This document shows, piece by piece, positions 57,301 to 64,000 of a DNA stretch of 64,000 nt (position 1 is its first letter; the number at the start of each line of letters is the position of its first letter). The stretch lies in assembly GCF_001296045.1 (NCBI RefSeq), contig NZ_LJHS01000041.1, forward strand, positions 59,834-123,833, read 5' to 3'. The position numbers and the translations under genes were made by a program. Source of the stretch: Rhizobium sp. AAP43 (lineage in GTDB: Bacteria > Pseudomonadota > Alphaproteobacteria > Rhizobiales > Rhizobiaceae). The notes beneath the pieces are model-generated. The model saw nothing but the letters and a program-made list of their open reading frames with translations, was not told the origin of the DNA and did no database searches.

Positions 57301-57889
57301 AGAAGGCATGCGCACCGCGTCCGGCCTCGGGCTCGGCCTCTCCATCGTCGACCGTATCGCCAAGGTCCTGCACCATCCGGTGGAACTCACCTCGAAGCCC
57401 GGCAAGGGCACGACCTTCCGGGTGGCAATGCCGCTCGATCTGGCCAAACCGTCGGCCAAGGGCGTGACACCCCTCAACGAAAGCCACCGCGTCACCCCGT
57501 CGCTCAAGGGGTTCCGCGTGCTGTGCATCGATAACGAGCCAAAGATCCTTGAAGGTATGGATTTGCTCGTCTCCGGCTGGGGCTGTGCAGTCACGCTGGC
57601 GGGATCGATCGCCGAAATGGACGAGGTCCTCACCGGCGGGCCGGCGCCGGATCTTGTCATCGCCGACTATCATCTCGGCGACGGATCGGGCATCGGCGCC
57701 ATTCTCCGGCTCAGGTCGCTGTGCAAGGCGGATATCCCGGCCCTGCTGATCACCGCCGACCGCTCGGCCGAAGTTCGCGCCGAGGCCGAACGGCACCAGA
57801 TCACGCTGCAGAACAAACCGGTCAAGCCGGCGGCACTCCGCGCCTTCATCACCCAGGTGTCGTCGCAGAGGCAGGCGGCCGCCGAGTGA
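54383..57889 (+). CDS. Hybrid sensor kinase with SSS transporter-like domain
   Basis: 1168 residues from GTG 54383, six bases after GAGGAGGAA; frames upstream of this are ignored. Order: sodium/solute-symporter-like membrane domain (about residues 1-540, some 12-13 helices), a linker, a PAS-type domain (about 640-755, ending TFSDITARV), a coiled coil (QANETLEQRVSERTAEL), the kinase with His811 in AAAGHDILQPLNA, N box LVSNAIKYT, DSGIGIP and GLGLGLSIVDRI, then a receiver with the phospho-acceptor Asp1095 in LVIADYHLGDG. This is the CbrA/NahK-like architecture that links transporter-like sensing of a nutrient to phosphorelay. The ligand and partner regulator are not visible here. Confidence 0.93.
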   Translation: MLPGWIIVATALGYLLLLFAVASYGDRRSRVRGVPAGGRPVVYALSLGVYCTSWTYFGGVGLAAERGLEYMAIYIGPILMYTLGMPLMRRIVELAKTEKITSGADFVAARYGKNPIVGLLVTIICLVGIIPYIALQLKAVSSSVATVIDPSAYGIGTGNLYFIDLPLIVAFMLACFAVVFGTRHTDATEHQDGLILAIAMESVVKLVAFWTLGLFVIYAMFNGPADLWHKATNSPAVMEVLSYETAPSRWLLLIGLSAFAIIMLPRQFHVTVVENRTPRELRLAGILMPIYLVAINIFVLPAAIAGIMIFGGTGDADLYVLSLPLAAGSSIVSLVTFIGGFSAATAMVIVASVALAIMISNDMVLPIFLRQRLLGRPSAREDFARTLLHIRRTAIFGVMLLGYIYFRSADNTTGLAKIGLLSFAAIAQIAPAMLGGLIWRRANARGAIAGLCTGFLAWAYLLFLPSLGAEDHSWIASRVLGFLLPGLSMFEQAHADPLVNATLFSLLVNTLAFVIGSLSRNPRPVERIQSAIFIKRQPRSNFATRGWKTSVAVGDLKAAIARYLGNERMERSFRSYEQSAGRKLADDSPADMAFIHFSEQLLGSAIGSSSARLVLSLILQKAEDPSADTVWLLDQASEALQYNQDMLQTALSQMEQGIAVFDASDRLTIWNRRFRILLDLPEHVGQVGFPLADMIAILGQRGDVPEGGVSAVVRSFHQFDRPFQMVLAGGQRIIEVRCNLMPDKGLVATFSDITARVEADLALKQANETLEQRVSERTAELTRVNHALAEARAAADEANIGKTRFFAAAGHDILQPLNAARLYSSSLVERMGVSDNSALVHNIDSALESVESILGAVLDISRLDTGAMKPRFSTVPLDTLMQRIATDFAPMAREKKLKLVVMPTSLSVRSDPTLLRRLVQNLVSNAIKYTPAGRVVVGARRQGDKVVIQVTDSGIGIPASKFRTVFKEFARLEEGMRTASGLGLGLSIVDRIAKVLHHPVELTSKPGKGTTFRVAMPLDLAKPSAKGVTPLNESHRVTPSLKGFRVLCIDNEPKILEGMDLLVSGWGCAVTLAGSIAEMDEVLTGGPAPDLVIADYHLGDGSGIGAILRLRSLCKADIPALLITADRSAEVRAEAERHQITLQNKPVKPAALRAFITQVSSQRQAAAE

Positions 57890-57892
57890 GCC

Positions 57893-59380
57893 TCACCAGC
57901 TTTTCAGTGCCCTGAGCGTCGGCGTCTTCTTGAAGACATGGTCGTTCATCCGGCCAAGCAACCGGTCAAGCAGAGCCACAGCCTCGACGACGGCGTCTCC
58001 CTTGTTGAGCATCACGCATTCGGCCCGCGCCGCCATGGCCGCATCCGTCATCTCACCGCGTGTCGGAATGCCTTCCTTGACCATGTCTTCCAGAACCTGC
58101 GTCGCCCAGATGCAAGGCACCGATGCCGCCTCGCAGATCCACAGAAGTTCTTCCTGCATCTCGGCCAGACGCTCGAACCCGATCTCGGCTGCGAGATCGC
58201 CACGGGCGATCATCACGCCGAAGGGGCCGCGGCGTGACGCCCTGGCCATCAGGGCCGGAAGGTTGGTGAGGGCGAGCGGCTGCTCGATCTTGGCGATCAG
58301 CCCGAGCTGCCGGCCGTCGCGCCCGCCGCGCGCCAGCACGGCGTCAAGCAGGTCGATGTCTTCCGGTCGGCTGACGAAGGAATAGCCGATGAGATCCGCG
58401 CATTCGATGACAGTTTCGAGATCGGTCTCATCCTTGGCCGTCAGCGGCGAGAGCCCAAGCGCCGTATCTGGCAGGTTGATGCCCTTCTCCGCCTTGAGCT
58501 TGACGCCACCGGCCTTGGTGCGTGTCACCCGGATGATCGCCTCGCCCTCACCGACGCTTTCGACCACCGCCTCCAGCTTGCCGTCATCGTAGCGCAGCCG
58601 GTCTCCGGCACTCAGCCGTGTTACCATTTCCGGCAGTGACACGCCGGCGGAAAAGGCGATCTTGCCATCGCAGCGCGGCTCGCCCGTCGCGACAAGCCGC
58701 ACGCAGTCGCCAGCCTGGAGCTTTGCCTTCTTTTCGAAACTCGCAACCGTGCCGGTGCGGATCTTCGGCCCGGCAATATCCATCATCACCTTGACCTCGC
58801 GACCCCAGGCGGCGGCAGAGGCGCGGACAAAGGCGGTCATTGCACGCCAGGCCTCCGGATCGTCATGCGCACAATTGATGCGCGCCACATCCATGCCGGC
58901 GCGAACGAGATCATCGATCAGATCAGGCCCATCGGCCGCGGCCCCCGGCAGCGTCACCATGATGCGGGTCCGCCGCGTCCCGTTATAAGGACCAAACAGC
59001 TGTGTCGTCGCCGTCTCCAGCGCGTCTTCGCCGGCAAAGAACACCGTCTCGGCCGGAGGGCTCTGCCGCGCCCCTTCCGCGCCCGACAGGACGGCAAGCG
59101 CTGCAAGCACGGCATCGACGGTCGGCAGAACGCGGCTCTCGAGCCTTCCCATCGAGGACAGGCCGAGCGCCATCAGATGGCGCTGCAGCGGCCGGATATC
59201 GTGACGGCGCAAGGCCAGATAATGGGCAAGGTTGGCAAGTTTCGGCTCGGCATCCCGGCCGCAGGCCCAGGCGTTGCGCAGGCTCTCCGCCTCCGCGACG
59301 ATCACCTCCCGCAGAGCCGTCAGTTCGACATGCAGCGCGGCCGCGCGGCTTGTGGCATTATAACGTTCCTGGCTGTTCAT
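57893..59380 (-). CDS. Two-domain pyruvate kinase homologue
   Basis: 495 residues from ATG 59380, after GGAG seven bases upstream. The first 130 residues are an extra helical region not found in standard pyruvate kinase. The barrel follows (TRIMVTLPGAA, GMDVARINCAHDD, VMMDIAGPKIRTG, LIAKIEQPLAL with the catalytic Lys, GVMIARGDLAAEIGFERL). The C-terminal allosteric domain is missing. The NFSHG motif reads NCAHDD, and the usual end of the PTRAE block is altered to MLNKGDAV. It may be a pyruvate kinase with relaxed activity or act on another enolpyruvate. It converges with the kinase gene with a three-base gap. Confidence 0.8.
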   Translation of the reverse strand: MNSQERYNATSRAAALHVELTALREVIVAEAESLRNAWACGRDAEPKLANLAHYLALRRHDIRPLQRHLMALGLSSMGRLESRVLPTVDAVLAALAVLSGAEGARQSPPAETVFFAGEDALETATTQLFGPYNGTRRTRIMVTLPGAAADGPDLIDDLVRAGMDVARINCAHDDPEAWRAMTAFVRASAAAWGREVKVMMDIAGPKIRTGTVASFEKKAKLQAGDCVRLVATGEPRCDGKIAFSAGVSLPEMVTRLSAGDRLRYDDGKLEAVVESVGEGEAIIRVTRTKAGGVKLKAEKGINLPDTALGLSPLTAKDETDLETVIECADLIGYSFVSRPEDIDLLDAVLARGGRDGRQLGLIAKIEQPLALTNLPALMARASRRGPFGVMIARGDLAAEIGFERLAEMQEELLWICEAASVPCIWATQVLEDMVKEGIPTRGEMTDAAMAARAECVMLNKGDAVVEAVALLDRLLGRMNDHVFKKTPTLRALKSW

Positions 59381-59466
59381 GACGTGCTCCACGTATTTGA
59401 TGCCAGAACCTAGTCCACGCATGTTGACAGGCCGATGACGTGGATCAAGCCACTTGAGGACGCTCC

Positions 59467-61185
59467 CTAAAGTCTGAGTGACCAGACCGTCGCCTGCACC
59501 ACCGTCCCCGGCTCGGCCACCAGCGCCAGGGATCGCACCGGGTCAAAACCGGCGATCCGCTTCGTGGCGGTCAAGCGTCCGCCATCGGCGAAGACCTCGA
59601 TCGAGCCATAGTCGATGAAAATGCGCAGACGCCGGACGCCGGCGTGGCGGGCGAGATAACGCGGCGCGGCATCCTTCGCCTTCGCCGCGCCCTGTTCCCC
59701 ATGCAGGATTTCCAGCCCCTCATCGTGCTGCACCACCGCGAGCCTGACCGAGGGATGGTCAAATTCCAGCCGGAAGGCAGCTCCGGCTGCGGCAAGATCA
59801 AAGACGACTTCGGCTGCACCATTGGGCAGCGCGACAGCCTGTCCGGCCGCCAGCCGCGTCCGATCGATCATGCGAGCCCGCAGGCTCTCCACCGCCCCGA
59901 TCGGCGGCGTCAGCAGGTCGCCGCCTTCCAGCACCAGCGTGCGCGGCAGGGACATTGCCGAGGGAAAATCGATGGTCGGACCGGCATCGGCCCAGTTGCC
60001 GAGCCAGCCGATCCCCACGGGTGATCCGGCATCGACAAAGGCCTGAAAGGCATAATTGTCGGTGCCGAAATCGAGTTCACGTCCAAATTCCTTGGCAAAA
60101 CTGCGCCCGTCGAACCAGCCGATATCAACCATGGTCAGGTTCTTCCGGCTTGTCTCTGCATCTTCGCCGTTCATCAGGCCGTAGATCAGTGCCCAGCGGG
60201 TTTTCGGATCGCGCGGATCGCCATCTATCGGCAGCAGACAGGGGCATTCGAGCGCCGAGGTGTGGTAACGCGTTTCGACGTAAAGCTTGCCGCAATAGGT
60301 CCAGCCCGTCGCAGCCGTGTGGTCCGACGTTTCATAGAGCAGGATGACACCGCCCTTGTCGCTCTGGCTGCCGAGCAGCATCTTCCAAAGCCCGTCCGGT
60401 CCGCGAAACACATAGGGATCGCGGAAATCGAAGGTCAGGTCCTCGCCGTCAGGCCGGCGCGGCAAAAGCACGTCGGCAGCTCCCGCGGTAAACAGATCCG
60501 CCGAGGTCGCGGTCAGCTGGATTTCCTGCTCTGGCGTGCGGTCGGCAATCTTCTCGGTGAAGAAGACGCGAATGCCCGGTCCGTCGGTGGCCGAGATGGC
60601 CGAGCCGGAAAAGGCGCCGCCGCGCTTGTCCGGCCGCACGGTCAGCTCCTCCGAGGGAAAGAGGAAGACCGGCAGATGCCGCCAGCGCAGATAATCCGAC
60701 GAGACCGCATGGCCCCAGTGCATGTTGTTCCAGGTCCGGCCGTGGGAATAATGCTGGTAGAACAGATGCGGCCGGCCGCCGAAACGACCAAAACCGTTCG
60801 GATCATTCATCCAGCCGAAAGGCGGGCGGAAATGATAGCCATGCGGGAGATCCGGGGGCGCATTGGCGGGATTGGTGTGAACCACCGTAATGCCCGTCTC
60901 GATCACGTCGGATGGCGTAAACCAGTAGACGACGGAAACCGAAGTCACCGCCGGGTCATAGGCCAGCACGACCGTTCCGCCGGCAAAGACCTGATAGATG
61001 CGGAAGGAGTTTTCCTCGGCATTGACGGCCTGCACCTCGCCGAACTTGCCGTTCACGCTGTAAAGCGACAGCGAACCCGGCTCGCCTGATGTCACCGCCT
61101 TCAGCCAGATATGCAGGATCGCATTGACGGGCAGATCCATCTCGATGCGGCGATGGCCAACCGGTACATCGATCGTCACTTTCAT
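59467..61185 (-). CDS. GH32 beta-fructosidase (sucrose/levan hydrolase type)
   Basis: 572 residues from ATG 61185, after GGGAG. The GH32 triad is present: nucleophile Asp128 in FGWMNDPNG, the transition-state Asp in DFRDPYVF, and the acid Glu in ALECPCLLP. The C-terminal beta-sandwich has RRLRIFIDYGSIEVFAD. It cuts terminal fructose from sucrose, fructans or similar sugars. An N-terminal 110-residue extension (VTIDVPVGHRRIEMDLPVN) of beta type is unusual and may be a carbohydrate-binding part. There is no signal peptide, so it acts in the cytoplasm. It is a lone gene; the substrate is not fixed. Confidence 0.88.
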   Translation of the reverse strand: MKVTIDVPVGHRRIEMDLPVNAILHIWLKAVTSGEPGSLSLYSVNGKFGEVQAVNAEENSFRIYQVFAGGTVVLAYDPAVTSVSVVYWFTPSDVIETGITVVHTNPANAPPDLPHGYHFRPPFGWMNDPNGFGRFGGRPHLFYQHYSHGRTWNNMHWGHAVSSDYLRWRHLPVFLFPSEELTVRPDKRGGAFSGSAISATDGPGIRVFFTEKIADRTPEQEIQLTATSADLFTAGAADVLLPRRPDGEDLTFDFRDPYVFRGPDGLWKMLLGSQSDKGGVILLYETSDHTAATGWTYCGKLYVETRYHTSALECPCLLPIDGDPRDPKTRWALIYGLMNGEDAETSRKNLTMVDIGWFDGRSFAKEFGRELDFGTDNYAFQAFVDAGSPVGIGWLGNWADAGPTIDFPSAMSLPRTLVLEGGDLLTPPIGAVESLRARMIDRTRLAAGQAVALPNGAAEVVFDLAAAGAAFRLEFDHPSVRLAVVQHDEGLEILHGEQGAAKAKDAAPRYLARHAGVRRLRIFIDYGSIEVFADGGRLTATKRIAGFDPVRSLALVAEPGTVVQATVWSLRL

Positions 61186-61435
61186 CTTCGTCTCCCTCAA
61201 GCTCGTCCAGGCGCCCGGCGATCAACGGATCGCCGCACGACGTTGTTCCCGGGATGCTGTTCGGGCGGCATAGGGATGCCGCGCATCGGGACGCAGATGC
61301 TCCTGGCCACTGCAACCCTTAGGATCGCGCGGCCGGCCCCTCCCCTGATGCTTTCATCTTAACGTTAGAATTCCTTCATGTCGCCGTCACGCGACGCGCC
61401 TATCGCGAAAAGACTGATCGCATATGGAGGCCCCC

Positions 61436-62464
61436 ATGCGTTTCGTCGTGCTCCTCGCCTGTCTCTTTCTGGCCCTGATCGCACCCGCCAGCCACGCGCT
61501 GCGCCCCATCGACAGTCGCGCCACCCTCATCCATCACCGCCTGACCCGTGCCAATCTCTGGCGCGACCACGTCATGGTCGTGGCGCACAGGGCTGGCTGG
61601 AAGACAGGCGGCCGGATCGTCCGGGCGGAGAATTCGTTCGCAGCCATCGACCACGCGGTTTCAACCGGGGTGGAAATGGTCGAGCTTGACGTCCGGCGCT
61701 CCTCGGATGGTGCCCTCGTCATCATGCATGACGCCACGCTCGATCGCACCACGACATGCCAAGGTCTTGTTGCCGAGTACACGCTCGCCGCGCTTCGCCA
61801 CTGCCGGCTGGTGCTTGAGGATAGCCGTCAGCCGACGACTGAGCATGTCTTCACGCTTGAAGAAGCAATGCTGCATGCGGGCGGGCGGATCCTGATCAAT
61901 ATCGACAACAAGCTCGAGCCGGAAGCGCTGGTCGAGATTGCCGAACTGGCGCACCGGCTTAACATGCAGAATGGCGTGCTGCTGAAGCTTGCGGTGTGGA
62001 ATGCCGATCGGCTGCAGCTTGCCCGTGACATTCGCCGCGCCATCGGGCCGGATATCGCCTTCATGCCGATCCTTGCGGATGACGGCGTGGTCGAGCCCGG
62101 CTTTCTCGATCGTATCCAGTCGCAACTGGCAGCTCCGGCCGCCGAGCTCATCCATTGGCACCGCGATGCCAGCCAGCCGATCACCGCAGATGGTGGGCCG
62201 CTGCTCACGCCGCATGCCAAGGCAGTCGCGATCCGCAATGACGCCCATTTGTGGATCAACACCTATCCGATCACCGATCGCCCCGAGGGCATGGTGGCCG
62301 GCGGGCGCGGCGACTATCTGGCGCTGTCATCCGGGCGACCGGAAGATGTCTGGGGCTTCTTCGTTGATCGCGGCGTGACGATCATCCAGACCGATGAGCC
62401 GGATGCCGTGATCGCCTGGCTCGAACGTCAGGGCCTGAGGCGGCCTTACGACCTGACCAACTGA
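61436..62464 (+). CDS. Exported glycerophosphodiester phosphodiesterase family protein
   Basis: 342 residues from ATG 61436, seven bases after GGAGG; ATG 61424 is upstream of that site. Signal peptide FVVLLACLFLALIAPASHA. GDPD motifs: VVAHRAG, RAENSFAAIDHAV, MVELDVRRSSDGALVIMHDA, and TIIQTDEPDAVIAWLE at the end. It hydrolyses glycerophosphodiesters to glycerol 3-phosphate in the periplasm, or a related phosphodiester. The catalytic Glu/Asp/His set appears complete. Confidence 0.9.
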   Translation: MRFVVLLACLFLALIAPASHALRPIDSRATLIHHRLTRANLWRDHVMVVAHRAGWKTGGRIVRAENSFAAIDHAVSTGVEMVELDVRRSSDGALVIMHDATLDRTTTCQGLVAEYTLAALRHCRLVLEDSRQPTTEHVFTLEEAMLHAGGRILINIDNKLEPEALVEIAELAHRLNMQNGVLLKLAVWNADRLQLARDIRRAIGPDIAFMPILADDGVVEPGFLDRIQSQLAAPAAELIHWHRDASQPITADGGPLLTPHAKAVAIRNDAHLWINTYPITDRPEGMVAGGRGDYLALSSGRPEDVWGFFVDRGVTIIQTDEPDAVIAWLERQGLRRPYDLTN

Positions 62465-62511
62465 CGGATGCGAGCCCGAGCAGAGTTGCCCGGACCGCTA
62501 TTCTTCGCGCA

Positions 62512-63471
62512 TCAGGCCTTGGCTCTGTCATCCGGCTTGCCGTCCGCGTCCACACGTCCAGCAAAGTAATTCGCCAGAAGGGCGCCGGAAATGTTGTGCC
62601 ACACGCTGAAGATCGCGCTTGGTACGGCAGCGAGCGGGGAGAAATAGGCATTCGCGAGGGCCGCCCCGAGGCCGCTATTCTGCATGCCAACCTCGATGGC
62701 GATTGCCTTGCGCTTGGCCAGCGACAGGCCGAATGCCTTGGCAGCAAAGAAGCCGAGAAGATAGCCCAAACCATTGTGCAGCACGACGACGGCGAAGATC
62801 ATGAGGCCGGACTGGACGATGGCACCCTTGCTGGCGCCGACGACGGCCGCAACGATCAGGACGATGCCGAAGACACTCACCAGCGGAAGCGCCGGCACAG
62901 CCTTCGCCACGAGACCGGGCACCAGCTTTTGTGCGGCAAATCCGAGGGACAGCGGCACCAGAACGACCTTTACGATGCTGATGAACATCGCCATGGCGTC
63001 GACGGGAAGAAACTGGCTGGCGAACAGCCATACGAGAAACGGTGTGGCGATAGGAGCCGCCAGCGTAGTCACGCTGGTGCATGCAACCGACAGCGCAACA
63101 TCACCCTTGCTGAGATAGGTCATGACATTGGAGGAGGTGCCACCAGGGCAGCAGCCGACCAGAATGACACCGGCTGCCACTTCCGGCGACATGGGAATGA
63201 CCATCGTCAGCAGCACGGCGAGAAGCGGCATGATGAGGAATTGCGCGGCCACCCCGATGGCCACGTCGAAGGGACGCTTCACCACTTCGCGGAAGTCGTC
63301 GGCCGAAATTGTCAGACCCATGCCGAACATGATGATCGCGAGCAGCGTGACGATCCACGGCACGATCTGCTTGAACACATCGGGGAAGAAGAAGCCGAGC
63401 ACGGCAAAGAGAATGACCCAGCCGGCGAAGGTCTTGCCGACGAAGGTGGAAAAAGATGCGAGCGTTTTCAT
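62512..63471 (-). CDS. Bile acid:sodium symporter (BASS) family transporter
   Basis: 319 residues with about ten helices. VGCCPGGTSSNVMTYLSKG and IEVGMQNSGLGAALAN are the two crossing motifs of the sodium-coupled BASS fold. Bacterial members import organic anions such as pantoate or 2-keto acids; the substrate here is unknown. It converges with the GDPD gene. Confidence 0.92.
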   Translation of the reverse strand: MKTLASFSTFVGKTFAGWVILFAVLGFFFPDVFKQIVPWIVTLLAIIMFGMGLTISADDFREVVKRPFDVAIGVAAQFLIMPLLAVLLTMVIPMSPEVAAGVILVGCCPGGTSSNVMTYLSKGDVALSVACTSVTTLAAPIATPFLVWLFASQFLPVDAMAMFISIVKVVLVPLSLGFAAQKLVPGLVAKAVPALPLVSVFGIVLIVAAVVGASKGAIVQSGLMIFAVVVLHNGLGYLLGFFAAKAFGLSLAKRKAIAIEVGMQNSGLGAALANAYFSPLAAVPSAIFSVWHNISGALLANYFAGRVDADGKPDDRAKA

Positions 63472-63770
63472 GACTGCCTATTCAAAAAAGCGGAAAAGGC
63501 GCGGTGTATGCCCGCCTCGGCTCCTGTCAAGAACGGATGGGAGCGGAACAGTACGCCGAGACAGTATTGTCTGCATGACGTACCAAATTATGCGTGAGCG
63601 TGTCGTTTTTGCGCTGGCCGGCGGCCCCAGGTAAGCTCGATAGCGACCTCCTGTGCAAGCGTGACAATGCCGGGCCACGAAACCCGAGTGGCTTTGATCC
63701 TTCCTTCTACACAATAGCTTGGGGCAATGCGTCGACCAATCGCGACCAAGCCCCGCCCGCACCCTCTACC

Positions 63771-63882
63771 CCTCATCCTGAGGCGTCCGACACAGTCGGG
63801 CCTCGAAGGACGAGGCCAATCTTGTATCTGCGGCCGGGATCCTTCGAGGCCCTCGTTTTCGCGACGGCGCCTCAGGATGAGG
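63771..63882. repeat. REP/RIME-like nested palindrome
   Basis: An outer inverted repeat CCTCATCCTGAGGCG (63771-63785) with CGCCTCAGGATGAGG (63868-63882) encloses a second, GCCTCGAAGGA (63800-63810) with TCCTTCGAGGC (63840-63850). About 110 bp with two long palindromes fits the rhizobial intergenic mosaic elements (RIME), which lie between genes. No open frame crosses it in a believable way. Confidence 0.7.
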
Positions 63883-63948
63883 TCATCACACAAGCCGCGC
63901 CCCATTATCCGGGTCCTGAGACTGTCGAAGGGCGGGATCGTGCGGCCC

Positions 63949-63969
63949 CCTCTCCCCTTGCGGGAGAGG
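63949..63969. repeat. Small GC hairpin near the window edge
   Basis: CCTCTCCC (63949-63956) with GGGAGAGG (63962-63969), a short palindrome often scattered between genes in Rhizobiales. The rest of 63472-64000 shows no gene I can support. Confidence 0.5.
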
Positions 63970-64000
63970 TTGCAAAATCGAAGGCTTAGCCCGATCAGGG

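Noticed and set aside
59467..61185. GH32 gene as the missing sulfoquinovosidase
   Set aside because: Its motifs are those of fructosidases, and it lies 13 kb from the smo cluster.

Overview
The window comes from the chromosome of an alphaproteobacterium, most likely a Rhizobiaceae member (Rhizobium/Agrobacterium/Ciceribacter type). This is inferred from the GC-rich coding style, the block murA - DUF2948 - hisD - UPF0262 - phosphatase - infA - maf - yacG, and a tRNA-Thr and OxyR/KatG pair typical of the group. I could run no database search, so the species assignment is only a guess.

Region 1 (1-12761) is the right-hand part of an integrated phage-like element lodged against the 3' end of tRNA-Phe(GAA). 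It carries a virion-type module (a partial large internal protein and a 971-residue protein with a lysozyme-like domain plus an M15 peptidase domain). Next come a small unknown gene, a protein that looks like a stripped-down family A DNA polymerase palm, and a 0.6 kb non-coding stretch with a 51-bp repeat. Three small cargo genes lie on the minus strand. A serine recombinase behind a promoter studded with GTCTCA boxes is followed by a conserved-looking partner gene, and the tyrosine integrase sits next to the tRNA. The left end lies outside the window.

Region 2 (12762-19190) is housekeeping: tRNA-Phe, yacG, maf, infA, a low-molecular-weight phosphatase, UPF0262, hisD, DUF2948, murA and tRNA-Thr. 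Region 3 (19668-28106) is an iron-siderophore uptake locus: an AraC regulator, a TonB-dependent receptor, and a tightly overlapping FepBDGC-type ABC operon ending in a siderophore-interacting reductase with an N-terminal DUF2218. Region 4 (28135-31563) is a divergent oxyR-katG pair. Region 5 (31894-37201) is a galactofuranose-type ABC operon (ytfQ, ytfR, ytfT, yjfF) with its GntR/FadR regulator.

Region 6 (37232-46115) is the most interesting part. A GntR regulator and a Gfo/Idh/MocA-family protein run leftwards. An SsuD-like flavin monooxygenase, an aldo/keto reductase and a flavin reductase (smoC, smoB, smoA) run rightwards with a complete three-part TRAP transporter and a YeiH-type exporter. 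I read it as a sulfoquinovose monooxygenase (sulfo-SMO) pathway. In this reading the plant and cyanobacterial sulfosugar is imported by TRAP, possibly released from its glycosides by an NAD-dependent (GH188-like) enzyme, split into sulfite and 6-oxo-glucose, and reduced to glucose, while sulfite or sulfate leaves through YeiH. The TRAP importer and the MocA-type gene differ from the ABC-plus-GH31 layout of the pathway described in Agrobacterium.

Region 7 (46116-64000) holds a yhiI-rbbA-yhhJ-like export system, galE, an aminotransferase, mscL, a large SSS-PAS-kinase-receiver hybrid sensor, a short pyruvate-kinase homologue, a GH32 fructosidase-type enzyme, a secreted glycerophosphodiester phosphodiesterase-like protein, a bile-acid:sodium-symporter-family transporter and a REP-like palindromic element near the edge.
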